From assembly GCA_044450785.1 (NCBI GenBank), contig JBIOJM010000053.1, forward strand, positions 1 through 39,614: a stretch of 39,614 nt of DNA, written 5' to 3'. The notes below the pieces were generated by a model, which was given only the letters and a program-made list of their open reading frames with translations, did no database searches and was not told where the DNA came from. The translations under genes were made by a program, and so were the position numbers. Below are positions 7,408 to 15,735 of the stretch, piece after piece; position 1 is the first letter of the stretch; every line of letters begins with the position of its first letter. The stretch is from JBIOJM01 sp044450785. GTDB taxonomy: Bacteria; Planctomycetota; Planctomycetia; Isosphaerales; Isosphaeraceae.

Positions 7408-8724
7408 TCAACTGCGTGCCGCCTGGGCGACCGGCCAGTGGTCCCCGCGGCGCTGGGCCGTGTGCTGAAACGCCCGCTCGCGCTCGAGACGAGTCTGTTC
7501 GTAGAGCGTCGTGAAAAGCTGTTCTTCCGCCTCGCCGAAAGTCTTGCCGCGCCGGCTCATCACCGTCCGGGCCGTCTCGAACAGCCTGTCGAGAGCAAAG
7601 CCGGGCGAAACTCGGCCGTACGATACGGCCGTGAACGAAGGAACATGCTTGGGCAAGAGAATTCCCGCCGGCAGGACGTTGCACATCACGCCGATCGCCG
7701 TGCCGGTGTTGAGCATGCTCCCCATCCCGGTCCGGGTGTGATCGCCGATGAAGCAGCCGACCTTGGCCTGGCCTGTCGGGATCGGGTCACCCTGGAGAGG
7801 GACGTGAACCTCGCCGTAGTCGTTGCGAAGGTCGCTGTTGGATGTGATCGCTCCCAGGTTCACCCACTCGCCAACGTACGCGTGGCCCAGGAATCCCTCA
7901 TGATACTTGTTGGAGTGCCCATGCACGATCGAGGCCTCGACCTCGCCGCCGATGCGACAGTTCGGCCCGATCGTGACGTTGCCGCGAAGGTTCGCGCGGA
8001 ACAGTTGCGACTCGGCGCCGATCGAGCACGGGCCTTCGATCCGCGTGAACGGCTGTACCCAGACGTTGGGCCCCAGCATGATCGGCCCGTTGGTCGTGTC
8101 AAAGACCGTGTAGGGGTCGATTCGCGCCGTATCATGAATGCAAAGTCGATCGACCGGGCCCACCAAGGCCAGAGTCGCCAGGTGCCGGTTCGTCACTCCC
8201 ACTCGGTCCGACGTGGCAAAGTCCCGCTCCAAATGCGCACCGTTCAGCGAGACGAGGTCCCAGGGGCGATGAATCCAGTCTCCGCCGACCTCGAGGCCGC
8301 CATGCTTGGCCAACATCTGCTCGAACCAGGAGTCGACACCCAGAGGGTCGAGGGTGACCGCGTCATCGGGGCCGACCCACGCACAAGCAGGCTGGCTATC
8401 ACACAGGCCCACCCAGGGCTCGCTCGCATCCGGCATCGCAAAGCCGGCCCCTGGTACCCAGCAACTGTTGGCCACCACAACCGGCCCCCGCGCCAGCCAA
8501 TCGCGATCGTTCACCACCATGTGCGGATCGCGCAGCCGTTGCGCTTCGACCAGGTGCGACCGGATCAGACAGCTTCGCCGCTGCGGTCCCGGCCCCACTC
8601 CAAGAGCGCGAGCAAGCTTGCTCGCAAGCGTGGTTGTCCCCAGAAGAAGCTCATGGACCGGACGAGTCAACGTCAGCGGCTCGAGTCCACACGCAGCAAG
8701 ATCTTCCACGAGGCACAGACGCAT
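7408..8724 (-). CDS. GlmU-like sugar nucleotidyltransferase with left-handed beta-helix acyltransferase region
   Basis: A 438-residue protein. The N-terminal half (1 to about 185) begins MRLCLVEDLAACGLEPLTLT and TRPVHELLLGTTTLASKL, the layout of the alternative bacterial GlmU-like family (as in Bacteroidetes). The C-terminal half (about 195-380) is a left-handed beta-helix of hexapeptide repeats, for example GPIMLGPNVWVQPFTRIEGP, VTIGPNCRIGGEV, GEWVNLGAITSNSDLRNDYG and VKVGCFIGDHTRTGMGSML-like turns. Related enzymes make UDP-N-acetylglucosamine from glucosamine-1-phosphate for wall and lipid A synthesis. Whether both reactions occur here is not shown: the classical LAAGxGTRM nucleotide loop of E. 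coli GlmU is absent, as in this branch. The ATG at 8724 begins the conserved start. Confidence 0.78.
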   Translation of the reverse strand: MRLCLVEDLAACGLEPLTLTRPVHELLLGTTTLASKLARALGVGPGPQRRSCLIRSHLVEAQRLRDPHMVVNDRDWLARGPVVVANSCWVPGAGFAMPDASEPWVGLCDSQPACAWVGPDDAVTLDPLGVDSWFEQMLAKHGGLEVGGDWIHRPWDLVSLNGAHLERDFATSDRVGVTNRHLATLALVGPVDRLCIHDTARIDPYTVFDTTNGPIMLGPNVWVQPFTRIEGPCSIGAESQLFRANLRGNVTIGPNCRIGGEVEASIVHGHSNKYHEGFLGHAYVGEWVNLGAITSNSDLRNDYGEVHVPLQGDPIPTGQAKVGCFIGDHTRTGMGSMLNTGTAIGVMCNVLPAGILLPKHVPSFTAVSYGRVSPGFALDRLFETARTVMSRRGKTFGEAEEQLFTTLYEQTRLERERAFQHTAQRRGDHWPVAQAARS

Positions 8725-9615
8725 AACCCCTCCGATGTTCCACGCTCAGCTTGATTTAAGACCGAGACTACGATCGTTATTGCTGATGCAGACAGGCCGG
8801 CCAACGAGGCCGTCGCTTGGACCACCCCGCTTCGAGGCGGAAAGGTCGTCTGGGATTCTAGCGACTAAGGGTGACAGATGCCAGATCGTCCACGGGCATT
8901 GAATCAGTTTTGCATGGATGTGTTGACGAAAATCAACACGAGACGGCGGGGAAAGATCGACGGAGACGATCACGCGGGTTACGAATCATGGGTCGATCAC
9001 TGGCCGAGTCCTGGGCGCTGAGCTAAACTGTCTAATGAGAGCGAGCACGTCGTCGCATTCCCTCCACGAGCACTCGATCCGCTCGATCTCTTGGTATTGG
9101 GGAAGCGATCTGAGCGCTCTGCGCCAGACTTTGGTCGGTCGGGCGCGCGGTTGGTCGCGAGCGACGACCGGCCGCGGGAAGTCCTTGTGATCGTCCCATC
9201 ACCGGTGTTGAGACCGGGTCGATCATCGGGGATTTCCCTGGTTTTACCCGCGCCGCGCGGGGAGGTGTCTCATGTCAACCATGATCAAGCCGAAGCCATG
9301 GTCTTCGTCCGATCTCAGAATCTCTTCAAGCTCGACCGTCACGGGAACCGAGCAGCCGCGGCAGTCAGCTCGCGCGAGCCGCAATGGCCGCGAGGCTGAA
9401 CCACCTGAACGAGCCGTGCAGGCCCGGGAAGCACCCGAGTTGTGGTCAAGACGCCCGCCGGAAGCGCCCGACGCGGGTAAAGGAGGTGTGCCCATTGATG
9501 ATCGTCAACACCGACATGGTCGAAGTCGGAGCTGAGCGGTCGGGCCAGGGGCCTGTCGCTGACCTGGAGGTCCCACCGCACCGCTCTGCCGGCCGTCCTG
9601 CTTGATGATCGAATC

Positions 9616-9673
9616 GGAGGGCGAGGCACCGGCCGAGCCACCCTTCGCCCGAACCGCTGGCGCCTCGCCCTCC
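9616..9673. repeat. Palindromic repeat; one arm recurs at 11979-12002
   Basis: GGAGGGCGAGGC (9616-9627) is the exact inverse of GCCTCGCCCTCC (9662-9673). The left arm and its continuation (9617-9640) recur at 11979-12002 with about two differences in 24 bases, ending CCGAGCCA in both. The second copy lacks the inverted arm. Confidence 0.7.
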
Positions 9674-9692
9674 TCTAACATGCCGCAGGGCC

Positions 9693-9730
9693 GATCGAAC
9701 CGACAACCTCCTGGTTGCAAACCAGGCGCT
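9693..9730 (-). pseudogene. tRNA-Ala(TGC) fragment
   Basis: On the minus strand the anticodon arm CCTGG-TTTGCAA-CCAGG is intact, with anticodon TGC. It is preceded by AGCG and followed by a variable loop and GTCGG-TTCGATC, the 5' half of the T arm. The D arm, the 3' side of the T stem (expected CCGAC) and the acceptor stem are missing, so it cannot be a working tRNA. Such fragments are often left by tRNA-targeting integration, or by gene duplication and decay. Confidence 0.7.
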
Positions 9731-9992
9731 TTTCGGCGAAAATGATTGACGAAAAGGCTTTCTGCCAATCGGGTCATGATCCGCCGCTTGAACGCACGTG
9801 GATTCCAGCGTTTATCGGGATATTGCGGGAATTCTCGTCGTTTGTCGCCGATTCTCTGCCACGGCACAGATTGATACGTCGATGGATGGTTCCCGCGGGC
9901 TTGGGCAGTTACTTCCTCACGCCGGCTCGTTGGTTTCAGCATTTTCCTCGTCCCGGTGGTTCGAGGAAGCTCCGCAGGGAACGCAGGGCAAC

Positions 9993-10050
9993 GGGGTCAG
10001 GAGCCGTTGTTGGCGAGGCAAAGGGGTCAGAAACGGCTCCTGACCCCTTT
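9993..10050. repeat. REP-like inverted repeat beside the lactate permease stop, possibly its terminator
   Basis: GGGGTCAGGAGCCGTT (9993-10008) is the exact inverse of AACGGCTCCTGACCCC (10032-10047). A second, overlapping stem is possible between AAGGGGTCAG (10021-10030) and CTGACCCCTTT (10040-10050). The element ends three bases from the permease stop codon on the minus strand, so in the transcript it would be an immediate 3' hairpin. Elements built on AAAGGGGTCAGG are, as I recall, widespread RAYT-associated palindromes. Confidence 0.75.
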
Positions 10051-10052
10051 CT

Positions 10053-11768
10053 TCACGGATGGCCAGCCGTGACCACGACTCCAGGAAGGACGTGGGCATA
10101 GACCCACACGATCGCTCCCACCAGCAATGCCAGCAGGATGCTGTGCCAGAAGACGGCGCGGAGCAACTCTCCTTCGCGCCCCCCCTCTCCGGTGGCTGCC
10201 GCGGCCACGACGATCGATTGAGCATCGATCATCTTCCCCATCACCCCTCCGGTCGAATTGGCCGAAGCCATCAGGACCGGATCGAGTCCTAATTTCACCG
10301 CGGTGATCCGCTGAAGGTTGCCGAAGAGGACGTTGCTCGAGGTATCCGAACCGGTCAGGGCCACGCCGAGCCAGCCGAGCAGGGTGCCGAAGATCGGGTA
10401 CAACAGCGGTCCGGCCCGGGTGAACGCCAGGCCGAGCACGGCATCCAACCCCGAGTACTTCGTCACAAATCCCAGGGCCAGCATGCAGAGAATCGCCGCG
10501 ATTGCCGGAATCATCCGGCGCACGGTTGCGGCCAGGAGGCGTGCCATCCTGGACACGGGGACGCCCAGCACGAGGCCGCTCGCGCAGGCGGCCAGAAAGA
10601 CGGCCGTCCCCGTCGACGAGAGCGGCACGATGTCGATCTGGGCCGTCTCGTAATCCTCGGGCCGGGGAGTCTCGTGTCCGGTCGCCAGGGCCCCCTTGGC
10701 GATCTTGAGATGGAGCCACGCCAGCTTGGGTTTCCAGGAGAGCCGTTGATCCAGCCAATCCTTGGCCGCGGGCGTGCCCCAGGGCTTGATCGCGGGGATG
10801 CCCCAGATGAGCACGGTGACCGTCAAGAGAGCAAACGGCATCCAGGCGCGAGCGACCCGCGTCAGGGTCAGCTCGTCCGGATCGGTCATCCGATCATTCG
10901 ACCGCGCCCGAACCGGACGAGCTCCCGAGTCGACGTCCCCTTCGAAGCGCCAGGCCTGGCGGGGATGCCAGAGCCGGATCACGATCACCCCGGCAACCAT
11001 GCTGGAAACCGCCGAGACGATGTCGACCAGCTCGAAACCCACGTAGTTCGACCAGAGGAATTGCACGGAGGCGAAGGTCCCGCCGATGACCGTGAGAGGG
11101 AACCAGATGTCGAGCGTCTCCCGCCACGTGGACATGGTGCGGACCAGCCAAAAGGGTATCACCAGCGAGAGGATCGGCAAGATCCTCCCACACGTGCCGC
11201 TCAAGGCGTGGACGTCCAGCCCGGTGACCTTGCTCAGGGTCAGAATCGGGATGCCGATTCCTCCCCAGGCCACGGGTGCCGTGTTCGCGATCAGACAGAG
11301 GAAGGCGGCCCTGAAAGGCTGAAACCCCAGTCCCACCAGGAACGCCCCGGAAATCGCGACCGGCGCGCCGAAACCGGCGGATCCCTCGATCAAGGCCCCG
11401 AAGCAAAAGGCCACCAGCACCGCCTGGAGCCGCCGGTCTGCCGAGAGCCGGGCCACCGACGCCTTCTTGACCTCTAACTGGCCGGTGGCCACCGTGATGT
11501 CGTAAAGGAAAACGGCCGCCACAATCAACCAGATGATCCGCCAGAGCGCGAAGACCACCCCAACCGCCGCGCTGGCGAGAACCATCCGCGCCGGCATCCC
11601 AAGAACCAGCCAGGCCACACCGCACGCGGCCGCCAGCCCCGCCAGCGCGGCCTTCCACGCGCTCGCCCGGCCCGTGGCCAGCAGGGCCAGCAGTACGAGC
11701 ACCGGCAAGGCCGCAACCAGCGTCGAAATCAGCCAGTTCCCAAACGGATCGTAACGTTGAGTCCACAC
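10053..11768 (-). CDS. lctP: L-lactate permease (LctP family)
   Basis: A 571-residue transporter with about a dozen hydrophobic segments. The start VWTQRYDPFGNWLISTLVAA matches the family's MWxQxYDPLGN pattern. Family segments follow: LIEGSAGFGAPVAISGAFL, IANTAPVAWGGIGIPIL, ITAVKLGLDPVLMASANSTG and GVMGKMIDAQSIVVA. LctP proteins take up L-lactate, D-lactate or glycolate with protons. I chose the GTG at 11768, which has AGGAAG at a good distance; the frame is open to 12053, but the added 95 residues are low-quality and cross a repeat. No lactate dehydrogenase genes lie next to it, so substrate is inferred from the family. It is divergent from hpf with a 368-base gap. Confidence 0.92.
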   Translation of the reverse strand: MWTQRYDPFGNWLISTLVAALPVLVLLALLATGRASAWKAALAGLAAACGVAWLVLGMPARMVLASAAVGVVFALWRIIWLIVAAVFLYDITVATGQLEVKKASVARLSADRRLQAVLVAFCFGALIEGSAGFGAPVAISGAFLVGLGFQPFRAAFLCLIANTAPVAWGGIGIPILTLSKVTGLDVHALSGTCGRILPILSLVIPFWLVRTMSTWRETLDIWFPLTVIGGTFASVQFLWSNYVGFELVDIVSAVSSMVAGVIVIRLWHPRQAWRFEGDVDSGARPVRARSNDRMTDPDELTLTRVARAWMPFALLTVTVLIWGIPAIKPWGTPAAKDWLDQRLSWKPKLAWLHLKIAKGALATGHETPRPEDYETAQIDIVPLSSTGTAVFLAACASGLVLGVPVSRMARLLAATVRRMIPAIAAILCMLALGFVTKYSGLDAVLGLAFTRAGPLLYPIFGTLLGWLGVALTGSDTSSNVLFGNLQRITAVKLGLDPVLMASANSTGGVMGKMIDAQSIVVAAAATGEGGREGELLRAVFWHSILLALLVGAIVWVYAHVLPGVVVTAGHP

Positions 11769-12136
11769 AACTTCCTGGTTTCCCCTTGATTGCCAAAATA
11801 GGCAACTCCGATTGCGTCCACGCGTGTCGGCGGACGTGATGCAGCCATTCACTGCTACACGATACGGCAGACCGAGGTATCGGGGTAGTGCCCTCCGCGT
11901 TCTCTTCGGTTCCGACGTGTGGACGCGGATCGGTGGCGACGGCTCGACTGCTTTGGATTGGGTTGAAGTCTTGCCCGTGAGGGCGAGGCGCCGTCCGAGC
12001 CAGCACGGATGGCGATGGCTTGACTGCGTTTGATTCGGTGAAGTCTTGACCACGGGGCGGGAATGGGGTTAATTCTAATAGTCGCCTTCGTGCGTGATGA
12101 CGAGGATGACACGACGACCTGCCAAGGAGCACTTGG
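11769..12136. other. Intergenic region between lctP and hpf with an imperfect direct repeat
   Basis: No gene is convincing here. An imperfect direct repeat is visible: 11927-11983 and 12007-12060 share GGCGAYGGCTYGACTGC and TGAAGTCTTG at about 78-base spacing. Between them lies the repeat arm at 11979-12002. The region must hold the promoters of both flanking genes; a TTGACC at 12046-12051 could serve as a -35 element for hpf but no good -10 is found at standard spacing. Confidence 0.45.
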
Positions 12137-12517
12137 GTGCAAATTGAGATCTCGGCCCGTCACGGTGTTTTGGAGTCCGATCAACAGCGTTACGTGCACG
12201 AGAAGGCCGAGAAGCTGCTCAAGTATTTCGGGCGCTTGATGGCAATCGAAGTCGCCGTGGACCATGGGAAGCACGGTTGGGAAGTCGAAATCCTGGTCTC
12301 GGCCGAGCACAAACATGACTTTGTTGCTCGAGAGGCAGGGTCGACACCGGAAGCGGCGATGGATCAGTGCGTTCACAAGATCGAGCATCAGCTCCGCCGG
12401 TACAAGGAGAGGGTCCAACACCACAAGGGCGATGTCACCCATGGCGGTCTACCACCGCGCTCGTCCGAGCATCCCCAGGCACCCGAGGCGGCTGAAACCG
12501 ATTCCGACGAGTTGTAA
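12137..12517 (+). CDS. hpf: Ribosome hibernation-promoting factor / RaiA family
   Basis: A 126-residue protein with the beta-alpha-beta-beta-beta-alpha pattern of HPF/RaiA: VQIEISARHGVLESDQQRYV, AEKLLKYFGRLMAIEVAVDH, then the C-terminal helix AMDQCVHKIEHQLRRYKERV. It binds the 30S subunit and blocks or dimerises idle ribosomes. This is the short form, ending in a disordered tail instead of the dimerisation domain of long HPF. The GTG at 12137 is preceded by AAGGAG. It heads a run of ptsN, ptsH and ptsI genes, and hpf-ptsN linkage is the familiar rpoN-region arrangement of Proteobacteria, here without rpoN visible. Confidence 0.9.
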   Translation: MQIEISARHGVLESDQQRYVHEKAEKLLKYFGRLMAIEVAVDHGKHGWEVEILVSAEHKHDFVAREAGSTPEAAMDQCVHKIEHQLRRYKERVQHHKGDVTHGGLPPRSSEHPQAPEAAETDSDEL

Positions 12518-12683
12518 CCCGGCTTCGTCCCTGGATCAATCACTCCCGGGCAGTCGCCGCCAGACACGACGTCGCGGGCTAGTCTCACATTGGGGGCACT
12601 GGCGTTGACTCGACGTCTGCGCGCCGTAGACTGGACGCCGGGCATGGACCGATCGGGTCGGCGGCCCGTCGTTGGAGGGGTGG

Positions 12684-13154
12684 ATGAAGCTATCGGATTT
12701 CGTCGATCGTGATTCGATCATCGTTGACTTGCAAGCCACCGGCAAGGAGCAGGCGATTCGTGAGATGGTCGGGAGCCTCAACCGCGCCGGCCGGCTGGCC
12801 AATGAGGACTTGGAAAGCGTCATCCGAGCGATTCTCGGACGTGAGGAGCTCGGCTCGACAGGCATCGGCCAGGGCGTGGCGGTTCCTCATACGCGGCATC
12901 CGACGCTTCATCGCTTGATCGGAACGGTGGCCGTCTCGCGCCGCGGCGTCGATTTCGCGGCATTGGACGGCGAGCTGGTCGACATCTTCTTCCTGCTCGT
13001 CTCGCCCCAGAATCAGCCTGGCGACCATCTCAGGGCCTTGGAGAATATTTCACGACACTTGAAAGACGAGCGGTTTGTCGGTTTCTTGCGTCAAGCCCGC
13101 TCACGAGAGAAGGTGATCGAGGTGCTGGAGGAGGCTGATCAGCGTGCGCCGTGA
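12684..13154 (+). CDS. ptsN: PTS EIIA-type nitrogen regulatory protein (PtsN)
   Basis: A 156-residue EIIA(fructose/Ntr)-type domain. It begins MKLSDFVDRDSIIVDLQATG, then GKEQAIREMVGSL, the active-site stretch GIGQGVAVPHTRHP with the phosphoryl-accepting His at residue 69 (E. coli PtsN H73), and VDIFFLLVSPQNQPGDHLRA. These are the characteristic motifs. The ATG at 12684 has GGAGGGG just before it; an upstream TTG at 12672 is less likely. It lies between hpf and the HPr gene, and probably receives phosphate from HPr. EIIA(Ntr) proteins act in regulation of nitrogen, potassium and stress responses rather than sugar import; the targets here are unknown. Confidence 0.9.
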   Translation: MKLSDFVDRDSIIVDLQATGKEQAIREMVGSLNRAGRLANEDLESVIRAILGREELGSTGIGQGVAVPHTRHPTLHRLIGTVAVSRRGVDFAALDGELVDIFFLLVSPQNQPGDHLRALENISRHLKDERFVGFLRQARSREKVIEVLEEADQRAP

Positions 13155-13312
13155 CGCCCGGCAGTCTGGCCCTTCCGGCATGAACAGAGCGAAAATGCGT
13201 GAAAAGGATATTCACCGACGAACACCACGAAAGTCGAAGACCGCTGGCTGTTTCATGAGTCCGGTAGGGCCCGGCGGTCGCTTGTCCCCGGCGCAGGCCG
13301 ATCGAGCCGCCG

Positions 13313-13645
13313 ATGAGCCATGATACAACCGTCGCCTGTCGCAAAGTCGAGGTCACAAACAGTCTCGGCCTGCACATGCGACCCGCTAATAAGTTCGTGG
13401 AGCTCGCCTTGCGGTTCCAGGCTGAGATTCGGGTGCGACACAACGGCAATGATTACAACGGTAAGAGCATTCTTGAGTTAACATCCTTGGCCGCCGAGTG
13501 CGGCACCTGTCTGGAGGTGGAAGCGCGCGGGCCCGACGCGGTCGTGGCTGTCGCGGCGCTGGCGGGCTTGGTGTCGGCGCAGTTCTACGAGGATGAGAAC
13601 GGCGAATCAACCGAGGTCCCGCCACGCACGGAGCCGGCTCCATGA
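13313..13645 (+). CDS. ptsH: HPr phosphocarrier protein
   Basis: A 110-residue HPr-family protein, a little longer than the usual 85-90 because of an N-terminal extension of about eight residues and an acidic Pro/Glu tail. The active-site motif NSLGLHMRPANKFVELA places the phosphorylated His at residue 21. The regulatory-serine region reads NGKSILELTSLAAECGT, so a serine equivalent to Ser46 is present, which would allow HPr kinase control if such an enzyme exists. The stop codon overlaps an ATG in the next frame (ATGA at 13642), suggesting tight coupling to the EI gene. HPr passes phosphate from EI to EIIA proteins such as the PtsN encoded upstream. Confidence 0.92.
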   Translation: MSHDTTVACRKVEVTNSLGLHMRPANKFVELALRFQAEIRVRHNGNDYNGKSILELTSLAAECGTCLEVEARGPDAVVAVAALAGLVSAQFYEDENGESTEVPPRTEPAP

Positions 13646-13815
13646 TCGTCCGGGACCGCGAGTTCGCCGGCCAGAGTGTCGCGCGGCGCTGGTCGATACC
13701 GTGCCGAGGTCGACAGGAGCCGGTTTTTGCTCCGCCCACTCGCGCTTTTCCCCGGAATCGTGGCATGCGGCTTCTGGACTCAGTGAATCTGCCCGCGAAC
13801 CCAGCCGCGCAACCG

Positions 13816-15561
13816 ATGCAGGTGCTGCGCGGTCAAGCCGTCAGCCCCGGGATCGCGATCGGTCCCGTCGTCGTGCTCGACTCGCACGGTCTGCGGCTTC
13901 CGCCCCGCTCGATCACACCGGCCGCGGTCCCCACCGAGCTGCAGCGGCTCGATCTCGGTTTGGACGCGGCCAAGCAAGCGGCGAGCCTGGATGAGGCCGA
14001 AGCCCGCAAGGGGCTCGGTCCCCAATATGCCGACATCTTGGCGGCGCACAGCCGCATGATCGGCGACCCCACCCTGCGGCGCGACACTCGCAAGATGATC
14101 GAGCAAGACCACGTCTGCGCCGAGCACGCCGTTCTCGACGTCCTGGAGGGACACGCGTCTCGTCTGGAACGACTCGCCGGCTCGCACCTGGCGGCTCGTG
14201 CCGCCGATGTCCGTGACATCGAGTCGCGAATCTTGAGCCACCTGACCGGCACGCTGTCCACGTCGTTTCAAGACGAGCTGGCCGCGCCCGCGGTTGTCTT
14301 GGCGCATGACCTGGCTCCCAGCGAAGCGGCCAGGCTCGACCCCCAGCTCGTGCCCGGCTTCGCCACCGAGGCCGGCGGGCGCGCCAGCCATACCGCCATC
14401 GTGGCGACCGCGCTCGAGATCCCGGCCGTCGTGGGCCTGGGCACTTTCCTGCACCGGGCCCGGCATTGCCGGATGGCCATCATCGACGGCGACCTGGGGC
14501 TGGTGATCCTCGATCCCGACCTCGCGACTCAGGAACGCTACCGCAAAACCGCCGCCCTACGTTCGGCCTGGTTTCAAAGGCTCGCCCGCCAAACCGATCT
14601 GCCTGCCGAAACGCGGGACGGCACTCTGATCGAGCTCTGGGGCAATATCGAATTTGAAGGCGAAGTCAAGGCCTGTCTGAAGCACGGGGCACTCGGAGTC
14701 GGTCTCTTCCGCACCGAATTCCTGTTCCTGAACGCCGAGACACCACCGAGCGAGGACCAGCAGTTCGAGGCCTACAAGGCGGTCGTGCGGTCGTTGCAAG
14801 GCCGGCCGATCACCATCAGGACTCTCGACTTGGGCGCCGATAAGTTGGCCGCCTACCGCGGGCCCGGCCACCTGGAGCCGAACCCCGTTCTGGGATTGCG
14901 GAGTTTGCGGTTGTCGCTCCGTGACCCCGAGCTCTTCCGGCCCCAGCTTCGCGCCTTGCTGCGTGCCAGCGCGCTGGGAGACGTCCGGATCCTTTTCCCC
15001 CTGGTATCCACGCTGGCCGAGCTCCGTGCCGCACGCCGCGTCCTCGAGGACGTCGCCGTCGAACTGAGGGCCGAGGGATACTCCATCCGCGAAAAACTGC
15101 CCGTCGGCGTCATGGTCGAGGTCCCTGCCGCGGCCTTGATCGCCGATCACCTGGCAAAGGAGGTGGATTTCTTTTCAATTGGAACCAACGATTTAGTCCA
15201 GTATACGCTGGCTGTCGACCGGACCAACGAGACCGTCGCCGACTTGTACTGCGCTGCCGATCCCGCCGTACTCCGCTTGATCGCCATGGTGGTCGAAGCG
15301 GCCCGGAGCGAGAGGATCGCGGTCAGCGTCTGCGGCACGATGGGTGGAGACCCCGTTTACACGACGCTCCTTCTGGGCTTGGGCTTGACGCAGTTGAGCA
15401 TGCCTCCGCACCAGTTGCCCGAAATCAGGCGACTGATCCGCGGCATTCGACTCGAGACCGCTCGGGGGCTCGCCGCGGAGGTCCTTCGTCTCAAAACGGC
15501 TCAAGACGTCGTGGAACGACTCGAAACCGCGCTGCGCGAGGTCTTTCCGCAAGAGGAATGA
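13816..15561 (+). CDS. ptsI: Phosphoenolpyruvate-protein phosphotransferase (PTS Enzyme I)
   Basis: From the ATG at 13816 the protein has 581 residues, close to E. coli PtsI (575), and the phosphohistidine in EAGGRASHTAIVATA falls at residue 192 (E. coli H189). It starts MQVLRGQAVSPGIAIGPVVV as the family does. The C-terminal PEP-binding barrel shows GVGLFRTEFLFLN, RTLDLGADKL, FSIGTNDLVQYTLAVDRTN and VSVCGTMGGDP (usually CGEMAGD; the active-site Cys is kept). The frame is open upstream to an ATG at 13642 that overlaps the HPr stop as ATGA, with GGAG before it, so a longer form with 58 extra residues, or a coupled start, is possible; that extension is not family-like. No GAF domain is present, so it is PtsI rather than PtsP. 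Confidence 0.92.
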   Translation: MQVLRGQAVSPGIAIGPVVVLDSHGLRLPPRSITPAAVPTELQRLDLGLDAAKQAASLDEAEARKGLGPQYADILAAHSRMIGDPTLRRDTRKMIEQDHVCAEHAVLDVLEGHASRLERLAGSHLAARAADVRDIESRILSHLTGTLSTSFQDELAAPAVVLAHDLAPSEAARLDPQLVPGFATEAGGRASHTAIVATALEIPAVVGLGTFLHRARHCRMAIIDGDLGLVILDPDLATQERYRKTAALRSAWFQRLARQTDLPAETRDGTLIELWGNIEFEGEVKACLKHGALGVGLFRTEFLFLNAETPPSEDQQFEAYKAVVRSLQGRPITIRTLDLGADKLAAYRGPGHLEPNPVLGLRSLRLSLRDPELFRPQLRALLRASALGDVRILFPLVSTLAELRAARRVLEDVAVELRAEGYSIREKLPVGVMVEVPAAALIADHLAKEVDFFSIGTNDLVQYTLAVDRTNETVADLYCAADPAVLRLIAMVVEAARSERIAVSVCGTMGGDPVYTTLLLGLGLTQLSMPPHQLPEIRRLIRGIRLETARGLAAEVLRLKTAQDVVERLETALREVFPQEE

Positions 15562-15735
15562 CCGGTCATCCAAACCGGCCGCAGCGCGTGTCACACTCCG
15601 CTTGATCCGCGGCGTGGTAGAGCGGGGGCGACGCGCTTGGCCCGGTTGGCCCATGGATGTGTCCAGGGTCGGTTTCGCCGCCTCGGACCGCTCGGCAGTC
15701 AGACATTTTCAAGGCGGCGTCCTCGTCCGCGGGAT

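Larger units (their letters stand above)
8725..10052. other. 1.3 kb stretch without a confident gene
   Basis: Open frames here are short, overlap each other on both strands and show no family signature. Two ATGs are preceded by strong ribosome-binding sequences: GGGAGGTGT before 9272 (forward, 87 codons) and AAAGGAGGTGT before 9501 (forward, 35 codons), but the encoded peptides look non-descript and Ser/Arg-rich. The stretch also holds a tRNA-Ala fragment at 9693-9730 and two palindromic repeats at 9616-9673 and 9993-10050. It reads like accumulated remnants between two minus-strand genes. Confidence 0.5.

Noticed and set aside
7438..8754. Long plus-strand frame opposite the GlmU-like gene
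   Set aside because: The minus-strand gene has hexapeptide repeats and a proper start; this frame is composition-driven.
8746..8973. 75-codon minus-strand frame upstream of the GlmU-like gene
   Set aside because: No ribosome-binding site, no motif, and composition like the spacer.
9693..9730. Functional tRNA gene
   Set aside because: D arm, 3' T stem and acceptor stem are absent.
11769..12053. N-terminal extension of the lactate permease
   Set aside because: The family starts at WTQRYDPFGN; the extension covers an intergenic direct repeat and a good GTG start exists at 11768.
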